Positions 51,024 to 61,138 of a stretch of 64,000 nt of DNA are shown piece after piece. Under the pieces are notes generated by a model. It did not search any database and had not been told where the DNA came from. It saw only the letters and a list, made by a program, of their open reading frames with translations. The stretch is from CAYNWT01 sp964485095. GTDB lineage: Bacteria; Planctomycetota; Planctomycetia; Planctomycetales; Planctomycetaceae. Position 1 is the stretch's first letter. Each line of letters opens with the position of its first letter. The DNA lies in assembly GCA_964485095.1 (NCBI GenBank), contig CAZAIB010000003.1:61327-125326 (forward strand). Direction: 5' to 3'. Both the position numbers and the translations under genes were made by a program.

Positions 51024-51182
51024 CTGTCACTCTCCCGCTTGCGGGAGAGTCGGGCTCTCAGGGCCAGATTCAGCTGGCCTGACGACCGTGTACTTCGTTT
51101 TCGTGGTTCGGTTCCGCTGCCGGAACGACCCCCCTCCCGCGGCTGAGACCGCGACCTCCCCCGCAAGCGGGAGAGGTGACAG
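51024..51182. repeat. CTCTCCCGC-type inverted-repeat element
   Basis: The two ends (51024-51050 and 51154-51182) are near-perfect inverted repeats, CTGTCAC plus TCTCCCGCTTGCGGGAGA. Each arm is itself palindromic. The centre is about 100 nt without coding capacity. Palindromes with this CTCTCCCGCTTGCGGGAG core recur in many bacterial genomes. It lies upstream of the 38-residue peptide gene and downstream of the propeller protein gene. Confidence 0.8.
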
Positions 51183-51204
51183 GGCAGGGCAGGTAGCGTG
51201 TGTC

Positions 51205-52692
51205 TCATTCGCCGCGCAGCTGATTTAGTGTGTACCACGCCATGTCGTGCAGCAGTGGTTCTTCGTCGGTCGATCGAATGCCCGCGCAGGTGAGTTCGTG
51301 GATGTAGCCCACTCGCAAGCCGTCCAAAACCAGTCGGACTGTGGCTCCATCGTCGCTGACTTTGGCGAGCTTAATCTTCACTGGAGCCTGATCGACTTCC
51401 GGGCTGCCGTAACCTGGTTTGTACTCGTGTGTAAATGTCGTCATGAGGTACGACTGTGGATCGGCGGCAAGCTTTGGATCAACCGGCTTGGTGAACTTCA
51501 GTTCGAACCCGTCTTTGGTCAGCCGCATCGTTTGGATTTCGAACGGCATTTTCTGGTTCCAATCCAAACGCTGCAACCGAAACGCTTCCGGACCTCGCGC
51601 GGGCCAGCCGCGACTGCAGCCGCCGACAAACATATAGCCATCGTCAGTCAGCAGTCCGCCAATCAAGCCCGTCTTGAAGCCTTCTCGAAACGGAAAACAC
51701 GCGCCCTGATAGACGCCGTTGACCAGTTCTGTTTGGGCTCGCATCACAAGACTTAGTGTGTAGTCGCCGACGAATGTTTGACCGGCAAACGGTCCGAACT
51801 TTCCGGCGGATGCGTCGGTCGTAATGAACGATGCCGACTGCCCCATCTTGCGATAAGGAAACACGACGGCCGGCGGAACCAGTTCTGGGATTCGAGCGAC
51901 TTCGCGGTACTGCCGCTGCTGGCGCCCACCGTTTGGCTTCGCGGGAACCGGCCCCATGTTGGGCGCGTCTTTGTACCAGGGGAAGCTGACCGGGTGCCCG
52001 AGGAACCCGCCCGGTCGCAGATGCTTTAGCGAACACGCTCCGTTCCACGGCCCTTGATTTTCTGTGTAAAACATGTCGCCAGCCGCGTTCATGCCAATGC
52101 CGCCAGGGCTACGGAGTCCGCTGCATGTGGGGACACTGCTGCCGTCCGGAGTGGTTCGCAAACACCAGCCGCGGAACTTGTATTCGGATGTGTAAGAACC
52201 GGTCAGGCAGTGCACCGTCCACAGATCGCCTTTGCGGTCGAACTTCGAACCGTACGTGAATTCGTGTTCGCCGCCGAAGCCCCAGTCGTCATTGACCGTG
52301 TCGAACTTGTCAGCGCGACCGTCGTTATTGGTGTCGGTGATTCGAGTGACCTCGCACTGCTGCGTGACGTACAGCGAACCATCTTTCCAGGCCAGGCCGA
52401 ACACTTCGTGCAGTCCACTGGCGAACAGCTGGTACTTGGGGAACGGTACCTTCTGCAGCAGTCCCTTCACGATGTAAATTTCACCGCGGCGCGTGCCGAT
52501 GGCCAGTCGTTTTTCAGGCAGAACCTCAAAGCTGGTCGCTTCCAGGAACACCGTATTGTCAACCGCCAGATCAACAATGTTGTAGTACTGCGCTTCCTTT
52601 TCGTGCACCGCGCGAATGGGTGGGAGTTCGTCCTGAGCCAGCGCGGTGCTGGTCAGCAGAAGGCACACGGCCAGAGTCGATTTGAATTTCAT
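51205..52692 (-). CDS. Exported sorbosone/glucose dehydrogenase-like beta-propeller protein
   Basis: The protein is about 495 residues from ATG 52692, with a signal peptide (KFKSTLAVCLLLTSTALAQ). The body has propeller features such as GTRRGEIYIV, GLHEVFGLAWKDGSLYV, TDTNNDGRADKFDTV and GLRSPGGIGMNAAGDMFYTENQG, as in planctomycete proteins annotated as L-sorbosone or glucose/sorbosone dehydrogenases, which may bind PQQ. The catalytic residues cannot be assigned from sequence. It begins 5 nt after the stop of the multihaem protein gene, so the haem protein is a likely electron acceptor. Confidence 0.83.
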   Translation of the reverse strand: MKFKSTLAVCLLLTSTALAQDELPPIRAVHEKEAQYYNIVDLAVDNTVFLEATSFEVLPEKRLAIGTRRGEIYIVKGLLQKVPFPKYQLFASGLHEVFGLAWKDGSLYVTQQCEVTRITDTNNDGRADKFDTVNDDWGFGGEHEFTYGSKFDRKGDLWTVHCLTGSYTSEYKFRGWCLRTTPDGSSVPTCSGLRSPGGIGMNAAGDMFYTENQGPWNGACSLKHLRPGGFLGHPVSFPWYKDAPNMGPVPAKPNGGRQQRQYREVARIPELVPPAVVFPYRKMGQSASFITTDASAGKFGPFAGQTFVGDYTLSLVMRAQTELVNGVYQGACFPFREGFKTGLIGGLLTDDGYMFVGGCSRGWPARGPEAFRLQRLDWNQKMPFEIQTMRLTKDGFELKFTKPVDPKLAADPQSYLMTTFTHEYKPGYGSPEVDQAPVKIKLAKVSDDGATVRLVLDGLRVGYIHELTCAGIRSTDEEPLLHDMAWYTLNQLRGE

Positions 52693-52697
52693 GCCGC

Positions 52698-55391
52698 TTA
52701 CCATTCGTAGTCAATCATGATGGTTGCTTTGCCGCCGGCGAACTGAACCGGAACCAACAACTCGGTTCGCCCATTGCTCTCGCGGGTCACGCCGTCCGCG
52801 TTCAAGCGAACACGCAATTTCTTGTCACAGCGATAAATATCGCCATCACGCACAACTTCTTCGCCGGCCCAAACGCGAAACCAAAGATCGCGCGTGTTTC
52901 CGCCGGTGACTGTGAGCGTCCTGCGAAGCGTCTTGCTGTTGCCGTTTTCGATGCCGGTCGATCCATCCGTGATGTTGGCTCCTGTGAACCAGTATCGAAA
53001 CGTGGGCCGCTGAAGCTTGCCAAGGTCGTAGCCCTGGAATTGGTACCCGGCTTCTTTTCCGAGTTGCTCCGGCCACGCCGCATCAGCGTCTGACAATCGC
53101 GCGAATGGTCCGCCTTTTGCGAACGTGATCACGTCGCTGCCCAGCGGTCCGATGCGACCCATGCCATTGGAGTTCCAGTGCGGCGCCGCATTCAGGAACC
53201 GACCTTTCCAAATTTGAGCCATCCGCATGCTGACGGCGTCGAATGAGAAGTTGACCTGTTCGGGATGACCGACGCAGATGCCTCGGAAACCGGCTTCGCG
53301 AATCTTGTTGCGATAAACGACCGCTTCGCCACCCACGATGACCTCCAGCGATTTGCGGTTCAGGCCCTTCGGCGGAATCGCTTTTCGACCATCGGACAAG
53401 TACGTCCAGATCGCATCGATTTGCCTAAACGCGTCGCCGTCCAGTTCGTCCTTAAACAGCGATCGGCCGTTCGGCCACGACGCGGGCATTTTGGTACCCG
53501 GGCGGTACGCGGTTGGGTTCAGCATGTACCGATGGAACCAGTCGCGGTTCAAACGTTGCGGCATCCTCGTCAAATCCATCGCGCGGATGCCGATGGATTC
53601 GTGGCCGTTGAAATCGTGGCAGGCGATGCACTGCAGTTTGCCTTTGTCGATGAGCCGCAAGGCGACTTCTTTGGCGGTAGCTGGTTGGTCAGACGATTCG
53701 CGATTCGGTTGTTTGGTTCGATCGGCCATGACAAACGCCGCTGGCAAGTGGCCTACCTGCTTCTCGCCAAACTGCGGCATGCGAGCAGTCATGTAAGGCC
53801 GCGCGATGCCGCGGTTGGTGAGAACCTGTTTCAGCCACTCGGGGTTGAGCTTGTCACCGACGCCCGAAATCGACGGCGGGATCCGACCTTCGTCGCCGAG
53901 TTCAATGGAAGTGGTCGCAAACAACGAACGCCGATTGTCGGGCACGCCGCCGACCTTGTCGCGTTCGTGGCACGCGTAGCAATTCAGTAGTTTTAGCGCG
54001 TGCGCGTAGCCGGTTTTTGGTTCTGACTGAGCGGGCTGTTTGAGAGCGTCAACTGCCGCGGTGATCGCAGCCGTCTGTCTGTCCGAAAAACCGTAGTTCG
54101 GATTCGACCCGCTGAGACCGGGCTTCAGACAACCGCCTGAGAGATTGGCTGCCAGCAAGTCGGACTTCGGGAGATCGTTAGTCGGTTCGAGCTGATGACA
54201 CGAGTTGCAGCCATGCCTGGCGAACAATGCTTTGCCCTGCGGAACCTGCGCGGCATCAAACTGCCACGGCGCAATGGGTTCGATCGGCGCTGCTTCGTTG
54301 CTTAGTGCTGCGGCTGGAATCTCCTGCCTCGCGATGTCCGGACCTTCCCATTCAAGTTTCAGAATCTGTTCTCGTCCGCGTTGGAAGTAGTCAACGGCGA
54401 TCGCGTGCGAACCGGCTGTCAGATTCAGTGTGGCTTTCGCGACGCGAACCTTGTCGTTGCTGCGCGGACTGTCGTTGTCGATGACCTGCTTCTCGTCGAT
54501 CGACAGGTACGCTCCGTCATCAGCCGAAAGGTGAAACGTATACTCGCCCTGTTGCGGAACTTTCAGGAAGCCATGCAATCGAACGGTGTAGTTGGAATTG
54601 CGGTGAGGGAACTCAAGGTTGAACGCTTCGGTGTTGCCGGTCTTTGCGAGTTCCAGTTTTCCTTCATCTTTCAGATTGCGGCGGCGTCCGTGAAACAAGT
54701 CGTACTTCAGCGGCGCGGACACTTTGGTTCGCCGCAACAAGTAGTGAGCGATGTCAGACGCTTCCCGGCCGACCAAATTCATGTGCGGCATGCGGCCCGA
54801 TGGGCGCACAGCCAGCGGGTTCGAGAGGAACCGTTGCAGGCCGGCGTGCGAGTACTTTGATTCCATATTCGGAAACGGACGCGACTGGTTGACGACCTCC
54901 GGATTCACATCGTCGCTAAGCGGAGCATGACAAGCCACGCAGCCGATGGTGTGGTACAGGGTGTATCCACGTTGGACGGCAGCTAAGTCCGGCGGAGTGC
55001 GTCGGAACCGATTTCCGGTGGAAAGCAGGTAGTTCACAATCGCATTCGCAGCAGTCCTGCGTTCTGCATCGGGTAGTTCGTTCATCATCCGCGGCATGGT
55101 TGAGCCCGGCTGATGTTTGTGCGGTTCCAAAATGAAATCGCGCAGGAAGTTGGCGTCTGCTCGACGTCCAACGTCCTTCAAATTCGGCGCTTGCCGATGC
55201 ACCGCACCATCAACGCCCCGCGCCGTGTGGCAGGCCAGGCATTGCAGTTCGCCAAGCAGCAACTTGCCGCCTGCAACGTCGTCGGTCGCGTCCTGGTGGA
55301 ACCGTTCAAAGCCGGCAATGTAGGGTTTGTCGTCGGCCATTACGGTCGCCGTGGCGGCCGCGAGTAAGCAGATCGCTCGAAAGGTGTGCAT
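52698..55391 (-). CDS. Multihaem c-type cytochrome with PA14 domain
   Basis: The protein is about 897 residues with a signal peptide (FRAICLLAAATATVMA). Five CxxCH haem-binding motifs are visible: CLACH (51-55), CVACH (151-155), CNSCH (about 393), CYACH (about 470) and CIACH (about 588). A PA14-like carbohydrate-binding domain (GEYTFHLSADDGAYLSID) lies at about 230-370. The C-terminal ~250 residues are beta-rich. Together with the propeller protein downstream it may move electrons from sugar oxidation in the periplasm. I prefer ATG 55391 to the upstream frame, which lacks a signal peptide. Confidence 0.85.
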   Translation of the reverse strand: MHTFRAICLLAAATATVMADDKPYIAGFERFHQDATDDVAGGKLLLGELQCLACHTARGVDGAVHRQAPNLKDVGRRADANFLRDFILEPHKHQPGSTMPRMMNELPDAERRTAANAIVNYLLSTGNRFRRTPPDLAAVQRGYTLYHTIGCVACHAPLSDDVNPEVVNQSRPFPNMESKYSHAGLQRFLSNPLAVRPSGRMPHMNLVGREASDIAHYLLRRTKVSAPLKYDLFHGRRRNLKDEGKLELAKTGNTEAFNLEFPHRNSNYTVRLHGFLKVPQQGEYTFHLSADDGAYLSIDEKQVIDNDSPRSNDKVRVAKATLNLTAGSHAIAVDYFQRGREQILKLEWEGPDIARQEIPAAALSNEAAPIEPIAPWQFDAAQVPQGKALFARHGCNSCHQLEPTNDLPKSDLLAANLSGGCLKPGLSGSNPNYGFSDRQTAAITAAVDALKQPAQSEPKTGYAHALKLLNCYACHERDKVGGVPDNRRSLFATTSIELGDEGRIPPSISGVGDKLNPEWLKQVLTNRGIARPYMTARMPQFGEKQVGHLPAAFVMADRTKQPNRESSDQPATAKEVALRLIDKGKLQCIACHDFNGHESIGIRAMDLTRMPQRLNRDWFHRYMLNPTAYRPGTKMPASWPNGRSLFKDELDGDAFRQIDAIWTYLSDGRKAIPPKGLNRKSLEVIVGGEAVVYRNKIREAGFRGICVGHPEQVNFSFDAVSMRMAQIWKGRFLNAAPHWNSNGMGRIGPLGSDVITFAKGGPFARLSDADAAWPEQLGKEAGYQFQGYDLGKLQRPTFRYWFTGANITDGSTGIENGNSKTLRRTLTVTGGNTRDLWFRVWAGEEVVRDGDIYRCDKKLRVRLNADGVTRESNGRTELLVPVQFAGGKATIMIDYEW

Positions 55392-55632
55392 CGTGAAATC
55401 GCTCTGGGAAGGATACTCAGCAGCATAGCGGTTCGCGTCATTCTGCACGAACGGCCGAGTCGAGAAGCTTGCGCGCGACAAGTTTCACAGTCGCCGCTGC
55501 ACTTGCGAATTCGATTGAACGGAAACTCTGCTTAGCCCTGCTTAGGTCGTTCGCAAGTTGCTGGCGACCGACTTGCTTTGCGTCTACGTTAGGTTGCTTC
55601 AGAGTTGCCGAACGATGCTCAGGGGAACAACG

Positions 55633-57333
55633 ATGTTCTGGATACGCAGGCTTGCTTTGCTGTGTGGTTGCACGGTTGTTGGTTCAGTTCATGCGGCTGA
55701 CAAACCGAACATTGTGCTCATCATGGCGGACGATATGGGCTACACCGATATCGGTTGCTACGGCAGCGAAATCAAGACGCCCGTGTTGGATGGACTGGCG
55801 CAGAACGGAGTTCGGTTCACTCAGTTTTACAACACGTCCCGTTGTTGTCCGACACGAGCGGCCTTGTTGACCGGGTTGTATCCGCATCAAGCTGGGATTG
55901 GTTTGATGACGGGCGATCGTGGCTACGACGCGTATCGCGGCGACCTGAACCGTCGCTGTGTGACGCTTGCGGAAGCCCTGAAACCGGCCGGTTATCGAAC
56001 CTACATGTCCGGCAAGTGGCATGTGACGCGGCATGTCGGACCAAAAGCGCCGAACCACAATTGGCCGCGACAGCGCGGGTTCGATCGGTTCTATGGAACC
56101 ATTGTCGGCGCGGGGAGTTTTTATGATCCGGCGACGTTGTGCCGCGACAACACGTTTATCACTCCGGAAAACGATCCCGACTACCAGCCAGAACGGTTCT
56201 ACTACTCGGACGCGATCAGTGACAACGCGGTGAAGTACGTGGCCGATCATCATCGCGATCAGACCGACAAACCGTTCTTCATGTACGTGTCCTACACCAG
56301 CGCGCATTGGCCCATGCATGCGTTTGAAGAAGACATTGCGAAGTACAAAGGCAAGTACGACAACGGCTACGAACCAATCCGCAAACAGCGATACCGTCGG
56401 GCAATCGAGGTGGGCGTTTTGGACAAGCGTTGGGCAATGTCGCCGGCCGCGTTCAACTGGGAAAAGACGAAGCACAAAGATTGGGAAATCCGCTGCATGG
56501 AAGTGTATGCGGCGATGGTTGATCGCATGGACCAGGGTATCGGTCGCATCGTGAACGAACTCAAGAAGCATGACGCTCTTGAGAACACAATCATCGTGTA
56601 CCTCCAGGACAACGGCGGTTGCGCTGAAGGTTACGGTCGCCGAAACAACTCAGACAAGAAAAAGAACTTCGACTTCAAGCCGCTGGGTCGTGACGGGTTT
56701 CAGACCAAAATCTGGACACCCATGCAAACGCGCGATGGTCGTTGGGTGAGAACCGGACCGGAAACGATGCCGGGTGCCGAGGACACATTCGTCGCTTATG
56801 GAGGCGGCTGGGCCAACACATCCAACACGCCGTTTCGCGGCTACAAGCATGACGGCTTCGAGGGTGGTATCAGTACGCCATTCATTGTTCATTGGCCAAA
56901 AGGCGTTGCTGCTGAACAGCGTGGTTCGATCGTCAACGACCCGGCGCACCTGATTGATGTGATGCCGACGTTTGTCGATGCGGCCGGTGCAGAGTACCCG
57001 CAGTCGGTTGGCGAAAACGCGATCCAACCGATGGAAGGTGTGAGCCTGGTTCCGGCTCTTTCAGAAACCACAGTCGAACGTAAAGCAGCGATCGGCTTCG
57101 AACACCACGGCAACCTGGCCTTGCGTGATGGCAAGTGGAAGATCGTGTCCGCGTACCGCAGAGACAAACCAACCAAGTGGCATCTCTACGACATGGACGC
57201 TGACCGAACCGAACAAAGCGATCTCGCCGAAAGTCATCCGGACAAACTACGGGAGATGATCGATAAGTGGCAGGCGTGGGCCGACCGTGTTGGCGTTCAG
57301 AAATGGCCGTTCAAGAATAAGAGGAGACAGTGA
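55633..57333 (+). CDS. Exported arylsulfatase
   Basis: The enzyme is about 566 residues from ATG 55633, with AGGGGAAC just upstream. The signal peptide (FWIRRLALLCGCTVVGSVHA) is followed by the metal-site motif IVLIMADDMGYTDIG and the formylglycine motif CCPTR, where Cys71, Pro73 and Arg75 fit CxPxR. Then come GYRTYMSGKWHV and VYLQDNGGCAEGYGR. It belongs to the arylsulfatase A-like group, different from the sulfatase at 33661. It should act in the periplasm and needs formylglycine maturation. The HDAC-like gene follows 4 nt later. Confidence 0.93.
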   Translation: MFWIRRLALLCGCTVVGSVHAADKPNIVLIMADDMGYTDIGCYGSEIKTPVLDGLAQNGVRFTQFYNTSRCCPTRAALLTGLYPHQAGIGLMTGDRGYDAYRGDLNRRCVTLAEALKPAGYRTYMSGKWHVTRHVGPKAPNHNWPRQRGFDRFYGTIVGAGSFYDPATLCRDNTFITPENDPDYQPERFYYSDAISDNAVKYVADHHRDQTDKPFFMYVSYTSAHWPMHAFEEDIAKYKGKYDNGYEPIRKQRYRRAIEVGVLDKRWAMSPAAFNWEKTKHKDWEIRCMEVYAAMVDRMDQGIGRIVNELKKHDALENTIIVYLQDNGGCAEGYGRRNNSDKKKNFDFKPLGRDGFQTKIWTPMQTRDGRWVRTGPETMPGAEDTFVAYGGGWANTSNTPFRGYKHDGFEGGISTPFIVHWPKGVAAEQRGSIVNDPAHLIDVMPTFVDAAGAEYPQSVGENAIQPMEGVSLVPALSETTVERKAAIGFEHHGNLALRDGKWKIVSAYRRDKPTKWHLYDMDADRTEQSDLAESHPDKLREMIDKWQAWADRVGVQKWPFKNKRRQ

Positions 57334-57337
57334 GCCG

Positions 57338-58369
57338 ATGGGAGAATCAGGAATGCTGATAGTTCACGATGAAGTGGTGCTCAAGCACGCTCCGGAAGTT
57401 GAGATGCATCGGGGCCAAACGTTGCCGCCGTTTGAAAGCCCGGCTCGTGTTGAATCGATCGTGAATGAACTGCGGAAGGGTTCGTTTACTTTCAGAGAAC
57501 CTGAAGCGTTTGAGCTTTCGGTTCTCGAACGCGTGCATGCTGCGGACTATGTTGAGTTCCTGAAGACGGTGTACGACGAGTGGACTGATCTTGGAGCCGA
57601 CGGCGCGATGGTTCCGCATGTTTGGCCCAGCCGCATGATGACGGCGGAAGTTCCCGACAGCATTTTTGGCCGCCTTGGTTATTACTCGTTCGATGCGGGG
57701 ACCACGATTGCGTCGGGAACCTGGGAAACCATTGTCGCATCCGCCGGTTGCGCGATGACGGCCGCTACAGAAGCTTGGCAAGGCAGCGCGCCGGTGTTCT
57801 CACTGTGTCGTCCGCCAGGGCATCACGCAGAACGCGCGGCGTATGGTGGGTACTGCTTCTTTAACACGGCGGCTTTGGCAGTCGAGCAGTTTCTGAACCA
57901 GGGCGCCAGCAAAGTTGCGGTTCTGGATGTGGACTATCACCACGGCAACGGCACGCAAAGCATCTTCTACGAACGTGGTGACGTGCTGACGATTTCTCTG
58001 CACGCCGATCCGAAGATCGCATACCCGTACTTCTGCGGGTACGAACACGAAACCGGTACCGGCGAAGGATCGGGAACGAACCGCAACATCTGCTTGCCGG
58101 ACGGGACAGCGTGGGACAAGTTCGCAGCTGCGATCGGCAGTGCTCTGCAGACAATCAACGACTTCGGTCCTGATGCAATCGTGGTTCCTTTTGGAGCCGA
58201 CACGTTTTGCGAAGACCCAATCAGTACGTTCGGGCTGACGACTGAGGACTTCACAAGATTGGGTTCGGCCATCGGCCAAATCGGTCTGCCAACAGCCATC
58301 GTCATGGAGGGCGGCTATGCGATTGATGCGTTGGGCCGCAACGTGGGGGCATTCCTGGCCGGTTGGTAG
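57338..58369 (+). CDS. Histone deacetylase/acetylpolyamine amidohydrolase family protein
   Basis: This protein is about 343 residues. The start ATG 57338 lies after GAGGAGA and 4 nt past the sulfatase stop. It has the zinc-site and catalytic motifs of the HDAC/acetylpolyamine amidohydrolase family: RPPGHHAE (His pair), CFFNTAALA, VAVLDVDYHHGNGTQ, LHADP and VVPFGADTF. The enzyme should remove acetyl groups from small amines or lysines. Its close spacing to a sulfatase is curious; acetylated sugars from sulfated polymers are a possible link, but that is only speculation. Confidence 0.9.
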   Translation: MGESGMLIVHDEVVLKHAPEVEMHRGQTLPPFESPARVESIVNELRKGSFTFREPEAFELSVLERVHAADYVEFLKTVYDEWTDLGADGAMVPHVWPSRMMTAEVPDSIFGRLGYYSFDAGTTIASGTWETIVASAGCAMTAATEAWQGSAPVFSLCRPPGHHAERAAYGGYCFFNTAALAVEQFLNQGASKVAVLDVDYHHGNGTQSIFYERGDVLTISLHADPKIAYPYFCGYEHETGTGEGSGTNRNICLPDGTAWDKFAAAIGSALQTINDFGPDAIVVPFGADTFCEDPISTFGLTTEDFTRLGSAIGQIGLPTAIVMEGGYAIDALGRNVGAFLAGW

Positions 58370-58481
58370 CTGATTCGATTTAAACAGAAGGAGTGCAAGC
58401 CTGGACGCAATCGCTGCTGCACTCAGGTTGGCTCCGCGTTAGACTGGGATGGACGGCACGGAATCAGACGAAGAGAACTCA

Positions 58482-61138
58482 ATGCGTCCAGGTCGAAAGC
58501 TTCATTCTGCGGCAGCCAGCTTGCTTCTCTTAGCAGTGCTGCAGAACACCGCGGTCGCTTGGCAGGCTGCGAAGCCGAACGCGGACGAACTGCGGATAGA
58601 TCGGTTCGTTCAGAAGTATTGCGTTGACTGTCATGGTGAGACCGAACCGAGTCGGGATCTGAATCTGCAGTCGCAAAGTTTTTCGGCAGCTGACTGGAAA
58701 GCCGACGGTGTTCGCAAGCAGTGGGAGCACATCTTTAAGCGGCTCCGAACTCGTCAGATGCCGCCGCCGGATTCGGACCGGCCCGACGAAGCGGGTTACG
58801 ATCGCATCGAAGCGGCGATGGCGAAGATCCTGGACCGGGTTGATGAAACGCAGCCTGTAATCCCGCACGTTGATTCGCTGCGTCGGCTCACTCGGACCGA
58901 GTACGAGAACAGCATTCGCGACCTGCTAAACATCAAAGTGGACGCGGAGCAGTGGATCCCCAAAGACGAATCCAGCCAGGGCTTCGACAACATCACGCTG
59001 GGCACGCTGTCGCCGGTGCTTATGAATCGATACGTCACGGCGGCAGAGAAGTTAAGTCGTATCGCGGTTGGCCGACGAACCAACATTCCGGTGGGTCTAA
59101 CCGTTCGACTCGCACCGGACCTCACGCAGGAACAACACCTTCGAGGACTGCCGCTGGGAACGCGTGGCGGGACGAATATCAAACATACGTTCGCCGAGTC
59201 GGGTACTTACGAAGTTGCTATCCGTCTGACCCGCGACCGTGACGAAAAAGTGGAAGGACTAAGCGGCACACATGAACTGGATGTGCTGGTGGATCTTAGT
59301 CGGAAGCATCGGTTTCGGATCAAACGTTCGAAGGATCGCAAGGACTTCAGTCAGGTTGACGCCAATCTGAAAGTCCGGTTCCACATCGACGCGGGCCCAC
59401 GAGAAATCGCAGTCGCGTTCGTCGACAAGGGGTTCTCACTTAGCGAGATCAAACGCAAGCCGTTCGATGCGGCCTACAACAGACATCGTCACCCACGACA
59501 GCAACCCGCGCTGTACGAAGTCAGCATCGTTGGCCCGCTAACGTCTGATGACTCAACTGACACAGCGACCAAGCCGCTTGCCAACGCAACAACGCCAAGT
59601 CGGCGAATGATCTTCAGTGCGAATCCGACCGATGAATCACTTGGCGCTCAATTACTGGCAGCCCGCAAGATCTTCACGCCGCTGTTACGTCGCGCGTATC
59701 GGCGAGCAGTCGATGATGACGACCTTGCGTTGCCATTGCGGTTCTTCAAAGAAGCGATCCAGGGCACAAGCGTGACAACGTCGAAAGCCCAGATCACACA
59801 GGCGGCCAAACCAAAGTGGCGAGAGACCTTTGAGTTCGGAATCGAACGCGGCATCGCTTCAATCCTGGTGAACCCAAACTTTCTGTTCCGATTGGAACGC
59901 ACGTCAAAGCAATCCGGACTCCACCGCATTAGCGATACAGAACTCGCTTCGCGTTTGTCGTTCTTCCTTTGGAGCAGCGGGCCGGACGATGTCTTGCTGG
60001 ATCTGGCCGAACAGAATTTGCTGAGCGACAAGAAGACTCTAGGCGAACAGATCGACCGCATGCTGGCTGACCACCGCAGCGATAGCCTGGTCACGAACTT
60101 CGCATCGCAATGGCTGTACCTTCGGAACCTGGACGGCGTGAAGCCAGACCTGCGGGCCTTCCCTGACTTCGACGAGAACCTGCGTCGAGCGTTCCGAATG
60201 GAAACTGAATCGCTTGTTCGCGACGTCATTCGTTCTGACAAAAGTGTGATGGATCTCATCAGTAGTGATTCCACATTTCTGAACGATCGCCTGGCGGTTC
60301 ATTACGACATTCCGGGAGTCCTTGGCAGCCACTTCCGGCGCGTCACGGTTCCAAAGGACTCACATCGCGGCGGCTTGTTGCGGCACGGCAGCATTCTGTC
60401 GGTGACGTCGTACGCCACGCGAACCTCGCCATCGATTCGCGGCAACTGGGTGCTGGAGANNNNNNNNNNNNNNNNNNNNNNNNNNNNNNNNNNNNNNNNN
60501 NNNNNNNNNNNNNNNNNNNNNNNNNNNNNNNNNNNNNNNNNNNNNNNNNNNNNNNNNNNACGTCGTACGCCACGCGAACCTCGCCATCGATTCGCGGCAA
60601 CTGGGTGCTGGAGAACATCGTTGGCACGCCAGCACCACCGCCGCCGCCCAACGTGCCCACGCTGAAAGAGAAGTCAGCAATCGTGGCATCGACATTCCGG
60701 GAACGGTTGGCTCAACACCGAAACGACACGGCTTGCGCGGCGTGCCACAACTTAATGGACCCGGTTGGCTTTGCTCTGGATAACTTCGATGCCGTCGGTC
60801 GGTGGCGTGCGTTCGACTTTGACGACCCAATTGATTCGGCTGGCGTGCTTCCCGACGGAACCGCAGTCAGCAGCGTCGAGGATCTGGAACAAAGCCTGCT
60901 TAACCGGCCGGAAATGTTTGTGAGCTGCCTGGTCGAAAAGCTAATGACTTTCGGGCTGGGGCGGGGTGTTGGTCACCGAGACGCTGCTGCCGTGCGAAAG
61001 ATCGTTGCCGACGCCAAAAACGACGACTTCCGATTTTCCTCACTTATTCGAGGAATTATCAACAGTCGCCCGTTCAATTATCGATCACAATATAAGACAG
61101 CGTCCAAATCAACCGCCACTGGAACAGCCCATGACTAA
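58482..61138 (+). CDS. DUF1587/DUF1592/DUF1588/DUF1585 'planctomycete cytochrome' protein, split by an N gap
   Basis: The protein starts MRPGRKLHSAAASLLLLAVLQ, a signal peptide, and has a CVDCH haem motif near residue 47. The DUF1587-DUF1592-type body (RLTRTEYENSIRDLLNI ... LASRLSFFLWSSGPDD) runs to base 60459. After the gap, DUF1588 and DUF1585 continue with a CAACH motif and MTFGLGRGVGHRD. The gap is flanked by identical 55-bp copies (60405-60459 and 60560-60614). Removing one copy and the Ns restores one frame of about 833 residues. The partner DUF1552 gene overlaps its end by 8 bases. Function unknown; probably periplasmic redox. Confidence 0.88.
60405..60459. repeat. 55-bp copy on the left of the N gap
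   Basis: These 55 bases are repeated exactly at 60560-60614, directly after the run of Ns. They code for part of the DUF1588 region and appear only once in the restored protein, so this is an assembly overlap, not a biological repeat. Confidence 0.9.
60460..60559. other. 100-N assembly gap, probably false
   Basis: Exactly 100 Ns, the usual placeholder for a gap of unknown size. The identical 55 bp on both sides suggest that the contig ends overlap and that no sequence is missing. Confidence 0.85.
60560..60614. repeat. 55-bp copy on the right of the N gap
   Basis: Exact copy of 60405-60459; see that entry. It makes the frame appear to change across the gap. Confidence 0.9.

Noticed and set aside
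58376..58440. GAGTGCA/TGCACTC hairpin after the HDAC-like gene
   Set aside because: The loop is about 20 nt and there is no T tract; too weak for a terminator call.
60459..60665. Apparent frameshift and internal start in the DUF1592-family gene
   Set aside because: The frame change is fully explained by the duplicated 55 bp plus 100 Ns; without them the frame is continuous.
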